Assembly: GCA_013824165.1 (NCBI GenBank)
Contig: PNNH01000072.1
Span: 1 to 64,000 of the forward strand
Source of the DNA: Methylibium sp.
GTDB taxonomy: Bacteria; Pseudomonadota; Gammaproteobacteria; Burkholderiales; Burkholderiaceae_C
DNA: 64,000 nucleotides
Direction of reading: 5' to 3'
Positions 58,645-64,000 of this stretch are shown piece after piece. Below the pieces are notes generated by a model. The model was not told the DNA's origin, ran no database searches, and saw nothing but the letters and a program-made list of their open reading frames with translations. Each line of letters opens with the position of its first letter. Position 1 is the first letter of the stretch. Both the position numbers and the translations under genes were made by a program.

Positions 58645-58665
58645 AGCGCAGCCGGCCACACGGGC

Positions 58666-59760
58666 TCAGGTGGTCTTCGAAATAGAAATGCTCGGGAACT
58701 TGCTGGAGTAGTCCTTCGCCTGCTTGGCGATCTTCACCGCCACCTGGCGGGCCAGGGCCTTGTACAGGCCGGCGATTTCGCCATTCGGTTCGGCGATCAC
58801 CGTGGGGCGGCCCGCATCAGCCTGTTCGCGGATGCTCAGCGCCAGCGGCAGCCCGCCCAGGTAGTCGATACCGTACTCGGCCGCCATGCGCTTGCCGCCG
58901 TCGGCGCCAAAGATGTGCTCGGCATGGCCGCAGTTGGAGCAGATGTGCACGGCCATGTTCTCGACGATGCCCAGAATGGGAACGCCCACCTTCTCGAACA
59001 TCTTCAGGCCCTTCTTGGCGTCGATCAGGGCGATGTCCTGCGGCGTCGTCACGATCACCGCGCCCGTCACCGGCACTCGCTGCGACAGGGTCAGCTGGAT
59101 GTCGCCGGTGCCTGGCGGCATGTCGATGATCAGGTAGTCCAGATCCTGCCAGCGGGTCTGGCGCAGCAACTGCTCCAGAGCCTGCGTGGCCATCGGGCCG
59201 CGCCAGATCATGGCCTGATCGGGCTCGATCATGAAACCGATAGACATCAGCTGCACACCATGCGCCATGATGGGCTCCATCAGCTTGCCATCCTGGCTTT
59301 CAGGACGACCGCTGGCACCCATCATCATCGGCTGGCTCGGGCCGTAGATATCGGCATCCAGCAGGCCGACGCGTGCGCCTTCAGCGGCCAGCGCCAAAGC
59401 CAGATTGGCGGCCGTCGTGCTCTTGCCCACGCCGCCCTTGCCGGAAGCCACGGCCACGATGTTCTTGGCGCCCGACAGCAGCTGCACGCCGCGCTGCACC
59501 GCATGCGCGATGACCTTGCTGCTGAGCGAAACACTCACATTGGCCACGCCCGGCACGGAGCGGGCAGCGGCCACCAGAGCCGCACGCAAGCCGTCGATCT
59601 GACTGGCCGCCGGATAGCCCAATTCCACGTCGAAAGACACATCAGCGCCTTGCAGTCGCAGGTTCTTCAGCTGCTTGGTCGAGACAAAGTCCTGCTGCGT
59701 GTTGGGGTCGATGACCGCCTGCAAGGCCTGGAGCAACGTGGATTCTTGAATGGTTGACAT
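58666..59760 (-). CDS. apbC: Mrp/ApbC Fe-S cluster carrier ATPase
   Basis: A 364-residue Fe-S carrier that binds and transfers [4Fe-4S] clusters. An N-terminal MIP18/DUF59 domain (LLQALQAVIDPNTQQDF) precedes the deviant Walker P-loop NTPase (IVAVASGKGGVGKSTTAANLA, LLDADIYGPSQP). The cluster-binding CxxC lies in VENMAVHICSNCGHAEHIFG. Length and order are those of bacterial Mrp/ApbC. It has its own terminator downstream region shared with the tRNA-Lys array at 59902-59930. Confidence 0.95.
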   Translation of the reverse strand: MSTIQESTLLQALQAVIDPNTQQDFVSTKQLKNLRLQGADVSFDVELGYPAASQIDGLRAALVAAARSVPGVANVSVSLSSKVIAHAVQRGVQLLSGAKNIVAVASGKGGVGKSTTAANLALALAAEGARVGLLDADIYGPSQPMMMGASGRPESQDGKLMEPIMAHGVQLMSIGFMIEPDQAMIWRGPMATQALEQLLRQTRWQDLDYLIIDMPPGTGDIQLTLSQRVPVTGAVIVTTPQDIALIDAKKGLKMFEKVGVPILGIVENMAVHICSNCGHAEHIFGADGGKRMAAEYGIDYLGGLPLALSIREQADAGRPTVIAEPNGEIAGLYKALARQVAVKIAKQAKDYSSKFPSISISKTT

Positions 59761-59901
59761 GCAACTCTCTTGGCTAGTGATCGAGCGGGGCGCAGTCTAG
59801 CCGAGGCGACCCGGCACACGGGCCTAGGGGTTTGTGACAGGTGTGCGCAGCGCGGCCGCGAGGCTTCACACATGGCGCGCTGATGCGCCTGCACAAAGCA
59901 A

Positions 59902-59930
59902 AAAGGACTTGCCAGCGCGGCAAGTCCTTT
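59902..59930. terminator. terminator between tRNA-Lys array and apbC
   Basis: AAAGGACTTGCC (59902-59913) pairs with GGCAAGTCCTTT (59919-59930) over 12 bp with a 5-base loop. It is flanked by A-rich and T-rich runs on both sides. On the minus strand it follows the last tRNA-Lys and should end the tRNA transcript before apbC. Confidence 0.85.
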
Positions 59931-59948
59931 TTTCAAAACCAAGAAATT

Positions 59949-60024
59949 TGGTGGGCCCTGAAGGATTCGAACCTTCGACCAACGGATTAAGAGTCCGCTG
60001 CTCTACCAACTGAGCTAAGAGCCC
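59949..60024 (-). tRNA. tRNA-Lys (CUU), copy 2
   Basis: A 76-nt cloverleaf with acceptor GGGCTCT/AGGGCCC (one G-U pair), D arm GCTCAGTTGGTAGAGC, anticodon loop CTCTTAA (anticodon CUU), T loop GGTTCGAATCC and encoded CCA. It is the last of three Lys tRNAs in the minus-strand array and is nearly identical to the copy at 60049-60124, differing only in the 5' acceptor strand. Confidence 0.97.
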
Positions 60025-60048
60025 GAAATCGGGTGTGTCATGTTCGTT

Positions 60049-60124
60049 TGGTGGGCCCTGAAGGATTCGAACCTTCGACCAACGGATTAAGAGTCCGCTG
60101 CTCTACCAACTGAGCTAAGGACCC
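60049..60124 (-). tRNA. tRNA-Lys (CUU), copy 1
   Basis: A 76-nt tRNA identical to the downstream copy except for the 5' acceptor strand, GGGTCCT, which pairs with AGGGCCC with one G-U pair. The anticodon loop is CTCTTAA (CUU) and CCA is encoded. Gene duplication within the array is the simple explanation. Confidence 0.97.
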
Positions 60125-60139
60125 ACGAAACCACATGAC

Positions 60140-60215
60140 TGGTGGGTTGTGCAGGATTCGAACCTGCGACCAACGGATTAAAAGTCCGCTGCTCTACCGA
60201 CTGAGCTAACAACCC
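60140..60215 (-). tRNA. tRNA-Lys (UUU)
   Basis: A 76-nt tRNA with acceptor GGGTTGT/ACAACCC, D arm GCTCAGTCGGTAGAGC, anticodon loop CTTTTAA (anticodon UUU), T arm with GGTTCGAATCC and encoded CCA. It is the first tRNA of the array, 14-20 bases after the predicted transcription start. Confidence 0.97.
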
Positions 60216-60235
60216 CCGTTTCAGCAGAGCCTCAG

Positions 60236-60265
60236 ATTATAGGCAAGCTCAAACTTGGTCCGCAA
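60236..60265 (-). promoter_or_regulatory. sigma-70 promoter of the tRNA-Lys array
   Basis: The minus strand has TTGCGG (60265-60260), an 18-bp spacer and a perfect TATAAT (60241-60236), followed by a GC-rich discriminator. It overlaps the 3' end of tcdA and would start transcription about 14 bases before the first tRNA. Confidence 0.65.
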
Positions 60266-61064
60266 GATGTTTTGGCGGCCGATCCATAAAAATCTTCACC
60301 AGTTCAGCGGCAGCAGCCATTCCAAAGCTGGCCGTCACGGCGACGCTGGAGCCATAGCCGTGGCAGTTGAGGCTGCCATCGGACTCGCCCTCGAAGCTGC
60401 AGGCCGCGTCCTGGGGTCGCAGCACCGCTTCACGCGAAAACACGCAACGCAGCCCCATGCGACCTTGGCGCGCAGCACCGTACTGTTTGCGCAAACGCTG
60501 GCGCAAGGCGGCCAGCAAGGGGTCATGGGTCAGCAAGCCCAAGTCTTCGATCTCCAGCGCCTGCGGCTGGCGCTTGCCGCCCGCCGCACCGACGCCAACA
60601 AAGGGCAGACGCTCAGCCAGAGCCCAGCCCGCCAGGCAGGCCTTGGCACGCACCTGATCGCAAGCGTCAATCAAGCCGTCAATGGACTGACCGGCCAGCA
60701 ACGCAGGCCAGTTCTGTTCATCGACGAACTCGTCGATAACGCGGACTTTGCAGCCGGGGTGGATATCGGCGATACGCCGGCTCAAGGCCTCACCCTTGGC
60801 CATGCCCAAGGTCGAACTGAGCGCCTGCACCTGGCGATTGATATTGGATTCGGCGACGTGATCCAGATCGATCAAAGTCAGTTCGGCCACACCCATGCGG
60901 GCCAGAGCCTCGACGGCCCAGGAGCCGACGCCGCCAAGCCCGACGACGACAAAGCGTGCGGCGCGCAGACGCGCATAGCTGGCGTCGCCATAAAGCCGGC
61001 GCAGGCCGCCAAAGCGCCGCTCGCTGTCGATATCGCTCGGCGCGCTCGGGTCAGCAACGCTCAC
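60249..61064 (-). CDS. tcdA: tRNA threonylcarbamoyladenosine dehydratase TcdA
   Basis: A 271-residue E1-like ATP-dependent enzyme that cyclises t6A37 to ct6A in tRNAs for ANN codons. The nucleotide motif is VVVGLGGVGSWAVEALARMG, with LTLIDLDHVAESNINRQVQAL, and later IDACDQVRAKACL and PFVGVGAAGGKRQP. A GTG start at 61064 overlaps the YeeE stop (GTGA), giving the MSVADPSAPSD start; an upstream extension into the transporter gene is rejected. Lysine tRNAs that carry this modification lie directly downstream. Confidence 0.94.
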   Translation of the reverse strand: MSVADPSAPSDIDSERRFGGLRRLYGDASYARLRAARFVVVGLGGVGSWAVEALARMGVAELTLIDLDHVAESNINRQVQALSSTLGMAKGEALSRRIADIHPGCKVRVIDEFVDEQNWPALLAGQSIDGLIDACDQVRAKACLAGWALAERLPFVGVGAAGGKRQPQALEIEDLGLLTHDPLLAALRQRLRKQYGAARQGRMGLRCVFSREAVLRPQDAACSFEGESDGSLNCHGYGSSVAVTASFGMAAAAELVKIFMDRPPKHLADQV

Positions 61065-62176
61065 GCCATGCGCTCCAGCCGCCACATCTGAAAGCGCAGG
61101 CCTGCAATCGCACCCGCGATGATGCCGGCGAAGGCGACAAAACTGCCCAGGCTCAGCGTCGACACGCCGGACAAGCCCTGCCCCACGGTACAACCCATGG
61201 CCACCACGCCGCCAACGCCCATCAAAACTGCACCGATGATGTGATTCGCCGTGTCCTCGACACCGCGGAATCCCTCCCAACGGAAGCTGCGCGTCAGCAG
61301 CGAATAGAGTGTCGACCCGGCGATCACACCCAGCGTCGAGACGATGGCCAGGGTCAGCACCTTGCTCTTGTCACTGAAGTACATCAGCCAATCCATGGTG
61401 TAGGCCACCGGTGCGGTGAAGGTCAGCGATTCCATGCGTTGGTTGGTGCTGCCCAGGAACGCCTCCTCCAGCGTCTCAGGATGCTCGGCCAGATGGCCCA
61501 TAACGCCGGACACCCACCAGAAGCCGACAACCAGCGCCCCGAGGCCGATACCGCCCAGCAGCACATCCGCGCTGCGCCCCTCGGCGCGAATCAGGGCCCA
61601 CAGCACCAGCCCGCCGCCGACCAGCACGCCCAGGAGCAAGGCCGCCTGCGTCTTGGCCAGGCCCAGCGCCGGCGCCAGCAGCGAGGGCAGGTCCTGCCCG
61701 GTGGCAAGTTCCACAAAGACCTTGTCGACCGTGCCGACGCGCGCGACGGCGGTGATGCCCTTGAGGGTCGCGAAGGCCGCAAAACCCATCACCACGAACA
61801 CAACGAGCGATTTCAGATTGCCCGAACCGATGCGCAGCAAGGTCTTGTTGCCGCAGCCCGAGGCCAGCACCATGCCGAAGCCGAACAGCATCCCGCCGCT
61901 CAGGTAGGACAGCCATAGCAGGCGCGAACCGGCATAGATGCTGTTGCCTGCTTCGATCCAGCCCAGCCAGACCATCGCATTGAAGCCCAGCATGGCCACG
62001 CCAATGGCCAGCATCCACATGCGCATGCGGGCCCAGTCGCCCATGTTGACGATGTCAGCGACCGCTCCCATGGTGCAGAAATGCGTGCGCTGCGCCAAGG
62101 CGCCAAACAGCACAGCCAAGCCGAAACCCGCCCACAACACGTGCTGGCCCAGAGAGATGATGTCGATATCCTGCAT
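61061..62176 (-). CDS. YeeE/YedE family thiosulfate/sulfur transporter
   Basis: A 371-residue inner-membrane protein with about nine to ten helices. Conserved Cys motifs of the YeeE/TsuA family are present: RTHFCTMGAV, LASGCGNKTLLRIG and AMGCTVGQGLSGVS, which line the thiosulfate path in characterised members. The start MQDIDIISLGQH (Met at 62176) follows a terminator. It is coupled to tcdA, an arrangement without an obvious functional link. The transported species could be thiosulfate or another sulfur compound. Confidence 0.9.
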   Translation of the reverse strand: MQDIDIISLGQHVLWAGFGLAVLFGALAQRTHFCTMGAVADIVNMGDWARMRMWMLAIGVAMLGFNAMVWLGWIEAGNSIYAGSRLLWLSYLSGGMLFGFGMVLASGCGNKTLLRIGSGNLKSLVVFVVMGFAAFATLKGITAVARVGTVDKVFVELATGQDLPSLLAPALGLAKTQAALLLGVLVGGGLVLWALIRAEGRSADVLLGGIGLGALVVGFWWVSGVMGHLAEHPETLEEAFLGSTNQRMESLTFTAPVAYTMDWLMYFSDKSKVLTLAIVSTLGVIAGSTLYSLLTRSFRWEGFRGVEDTANHIIGAVLMGVGGVVAMGCTVGQGLSGVSTLSLGSFVAFAGIIAGAIAGLRFQMWRLERMA

Positions 62177-62205
62177 GTCACGAATTCTAGAGTGCGAGAA
62201 AAACA

Positions 62206-62235
62206 AAGCCCCCGTCACGCTTGTGGCGGGGGCTT
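62206..62235 (-). terminator. terminator of the tol-pal-cpoB operon
   Basis: AAGCCCCCG (62206-62214) pairs with CGGGGGCTT (62227-62235), and the stem continues inward with TCAC/GTGG to a 4-base loop. On the minus strand the hairpin is followed by TTGTTTTTC. It lies 43 bases after the cpoB stop and in front of the YeeE gene. Confidence 0.88.
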
Positions 62236-62277
62236 CGTGAGCGAGCTGCGCCGCCCAGCCGGCTGCAGACGTCCTGC

Positions 62278-63075
62278 TTACTTCAGCGAAGCCAGACGTT
62301 CCTTGGCCGCCTGAGCCGCTTCGGTGCCCGGGTAGGCCTTGAGCAGGTCCTCCAGGCTGCGGCGTGCGCCCTTCACTTCCTTCAGTTCGATCTGGCAATT
62401 GGCCGTCGCCAGCAAGGCCTCGGCCGCCCGCGGGTGCGTCGGACTGGCTTTGATGAAGGCACGGAAGGTCTCGATCGCTTCCTTGTAGTCGCGCTTGCCG
62501 TAGTAGGCATTGCCGAGCCAGAAACGCACCGAGTCCGCGTAGCCGCTGGCCGGATAGCGGCGCTGAAAGCCAGACAGCGCGGCGGCGGCCTCAACGAAAT
62601 CGCCGCGCCGCACCAGGCCGATGGCGGCCTCGTACTGCCGCTTCTCGTCCGGATCGACCTGGAACTCGCGACCATCCAGCGCCACCTTCTGCGGCTCCAG
62701 AGGGCGAAGCCTTGCGTCCAGGCTCTGCGCCTGATCGGTCAGCTTGCGCTGCGTGTCCGACAGATCCCGTGCCAGTTGCTCGTTCTGGCCGCGCAACTTG
62801 GCCATCTCGGCCCGCAGCACCTCGAGCTGGGCGTTCAACTCCAGCAGGCTGCGACGCAGTTGGCTGACTTGCTCGGCCAGCTGGCCGGTCTGCGACTCGG
62901 CGGCCTGGCGCTGGGCCTCATCGAGCTTCTGCAGACGGGCGCGCAGATCGAGAATGGCCCGGCGGGCTTCATCATCCTCGAACAGCGCATGGGCCGGTCC
63001 GCTGGCCAGCGCACTGGCAGCCGCCAAGACCAGGGCCAGCAGTGGACGGCTGACAAATCCCCAGGCCGAGCTCAT
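62278..63075 (-). CDS. cpoB: cell division coordinator CpoB (YbgF)
   Basis: A 265-residue periplasmic protein that links the Tol-Pal system with peptidoglycan synthesis during constriction. It has a signal peptide (MSSAWGFVSRPLLALVLAAA...AHA), a coiled-coil trimerisation region (about 40-120, QKLDEAQRQAAESQTGQ) and three TPR repeats (EKRQYEAAIGLVRRGDFVEA, YADSVRFWLGNAYYGKRDYK, HPRAAEALLATANCQIELK). It starts one base after the pal stop, as in other Proteobacteria. Confidence 0.94.
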   Translation of the reverse strand: MSSAWGFVSRPLLALVLAAASALASGPAHALFEDDEARRAILDLRARLQKLDEAQRQAAESQTGQLAEQVSQLRRSLLELNAQLEVLRAEMAKLRGQNEQLARDLSDTQRKLTDQAQSLDARLRPLEPQKVALDGREFQVDPDEKRQYEAAIGLVRRGDFVEAAAALSGFQRRYPASGYADSVRFWLGNAYYGKRDYKEAIETFRAFIKASPTHPRAAEALLATANCQIELKEVKGARRSLEDLLKAYPGTEAAQAAKERLASLK

Positions 63076-63076
63076 C

Positions 63077-63613
63077 TCACTTGTCCTTCAGCTCGACGCG
63101 ACGGTTCTTGGCCCACACCGCCTCGCCGCTGCCCTGCTCGGCCGGACGCTCCTTGCCGAAGCTCACCGGCTCGACGCGACTCGCTGCCACGCCAACCAGG
63201 CCCAGAGACTTGGCCACGGCTTCGGCACGGCGCTGACCCAGAGCCAGGTTGTACTCGCTGCCGCCGCGCTCGTCGGTATGGCCCTCCAGGCGCAGTGCAA
63301 CCTTGGCATCCACATTCAGGCGCTTGGCATGCGCTTCGATCACGTTCTGATACTCGGGCTTGACCACATAGCTGTCGAAGTCGAAGTACACGACCCGCAG
63401 CTTGGACACAGCCTCGGCTGCCTGGGCAGCCAGATCCACGGTTTGCACCTTGGTCGTCGACGTGGGTGCGGTGTTCGCGCCCGCGTCAGTGCCACCCGTT
63501 GCGGGCGTCACGGCACGGCTCTCCACCGGCGCCGGCTCATCCAGCTTGGTCGAGCTGCAGCCAGCGAGGACAGCAGCAGCCAGCAGGGCCAGGGCAAACT
63601 TTTGGGTCTTCAT
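63077..63613 (-). CDS. pal: peptidoglycan-associated lipoprotein Pal
   Basis: A 178-residue outer-membrane lipoprotein with a lipobox (LAGC, Cys19 of MKTQKFALALLAAAVLAGC) and a Thr/Pro/Ala-rich linker. A C-terminal OmpA-like domain binds peptidoglycan (VVYFDFDSYVVKPEYQNVI, LEGHTDERGGSEYNLALGQR). AGGAG is placed before the Met at 63613; an upstream in-frame Met would precede that site. It is located between tolB and cpoB as usual. Confidence 0.96.
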   Translation of the reverse strand: MKTQKFALALLAAAVLAGCSSTKLDEPAPVESRAVTPATGGTDAGANTAPTSTTKVQTVDLAAQAAEAVSKLRVVYFDFDSYVVKPEYQNVIEAHAKRLNVDAKVALRLEGHTDERGGSEYNLALGQRRAEAVAKSLGLVGVAASRVEPVSFGKERPAEQGSGEAVWAKNRRVELKDK

Positions 63614-63700
63614 CTCGATCACTCCTCTTGGAAACAAAAAAATATCAGCCTCTGGGCTGAGGGTTCATCTCGTGAGCCGCACCGGCCGTGGGCAGGCGCA

Positions 63701-64000
63701 TCAGCGGCCAAATGGGCTCCAGGCCGGCTCGCGCACATCAGCCTGGGTGGACACCAGCCGCGCCTTGATGCGGCCATCCAGCGTGCTGGTCATCAGCACG
63801 TCGCGGCCACCGGCGCGCGTGGCATAGACCAACAGCCGGCCGTTGGGTGCGAAGCTCGGGCTTTCGTCGTCGCTGGTATCGCTGATCACGCGCACCGCGC
63901 CACTGCCGAGATCCATCACGCAGACCTTGAAGGCGCCGCCGCTACGGTTCACATAGGCCAGCGTCCTGCCGTCCGGACTGACCGCCGGGCTGATGTTGTA
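63701..64000 (-). CDS. tolB: TolB, C-terminal part (cut by window edge)
   Basis: The last 99 residues of the periplasmic beta-propeller TolB, which interacts with Pal and colicins. The frame is open to the right edge (YNISPAVSPDGRTLAY at the edge), followed by propeller blades such as SDTSDDESPSFAPNGRLLVY and ADVREPAWSPFG. The stop lies 87 bases before pal. The N-terminal domain and most blades are outside the window. Confidence 0.92.
   Translation of the reverse strand, partial: YNISPAVSPDGRTLAYVNRSGGAFKVCVMDLGSGAVRVISDTSDDESPSFAPNGRLLVYATRAGGRDVLMTSTLDGRIKARLVSTQADVREPAWSPFGR

Noticed and set aside
59949-60215. tRNA array as a prophage or genomic-island attachment site
   Set aside because: No integrase, partial tRNA copy or composition change was seen on either side; the repeats are simply complete tRNA genes.

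Overview
The window is high-GC, gene-dense DNA from a betaproteobacterium, almost certainly of the order Burkholderiales. The neighbourhoods guaB-MFS-guaA and rnfH-ratA divergent from smpB, together with phaR, a 3-hydroxybutyrate dehydrogenase and an ompR-envZ pair, are typical of that order. No insertion sequence, prophage, CRISPR array or integrase was seen. Five tRNA genes are present: Val(GAC), Sec(UCA), two Lys(CUU) and one Lys(UUU).

Bases 1-21900 are mostly housekeeping. They hold the tail of a PepSY/DUF3325 iron-uptake locus, a YVTN propeller protein, a variant creatininase, the guanine nucleotide genes guaB and guaA around an MFS transporter, rnfH/ratA/smpB, an adenine/adenosine deaminase, a Cys/Met-metabolism PLP enzyme, rimO, phaR, slyX, tRNA-Val, relA with an alpha/beta hydrolase, a 3-hydroxybutyrate dehydrogenase, a SIMPL protein, ompR-envZ and ispF.

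Bases 22054-31143 are an accessory anion-handling block. A CYTH-like protein, a SulP transporter fused to STAS and cyclic-nucleotide-binding domains, a DASS-type anion transporter and a second CYTH protein form one tight plus-strand operon. A convergent phosphate-type OprP/OprO porin follows, then a PlpD-like patatin autotransporter. Next come clpB with a sigma-32-like promoter, moaE-crcB, a GGDEF diguanylate cyclase, an Mpo1-like protein and a ketopantoate-reductase-like protein.

Bases 38100-55140 are a roughly 17 kb, entirely minus-strand selenium/formate locus. In transcription order it runs fdhD, fdnG, fdnH, fdnI, fdhE, selA, a flavocytochrome-c-type flavoprotein, a PhnD/PhnC/PhnE/PhnE-like ABC transporter, selB, selC, and then a GcvH-like lipoyl protein, a DsrE-like protein and a nitroreductase. 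The formate dehydrogenase alpha gene is interrupted by an in-frame TGA. The flanking protein sequence, a hairpin just downstream that matches the bacterial SECIS design, and the nearby selA, selB and tRNA-Sec genes show that this codon is selenocysteine (residue 199). The ABC transporter, lying between selA and selB, is best read as a selenium oxyanion importer. selD is not in the window. A histidine kinase and an NtrC-family regulator that lacks the GAFTGA motif sit beside fdhD and may control the locus; an 18-bp direct repeat lies upstream of fdnG.

Bases 58666-64000 return to housekeeping: the apbC/mrp Fe-S carrier, three tRNA-Lys genes, tcdA with a YeeE/YedE transporter, and the tolB(partial)-pal-cpoB envelope operon. 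The only gene-free stretch longer than 300 bases is 53896-54279, upstream of fdnG; it carries the direct repeats.
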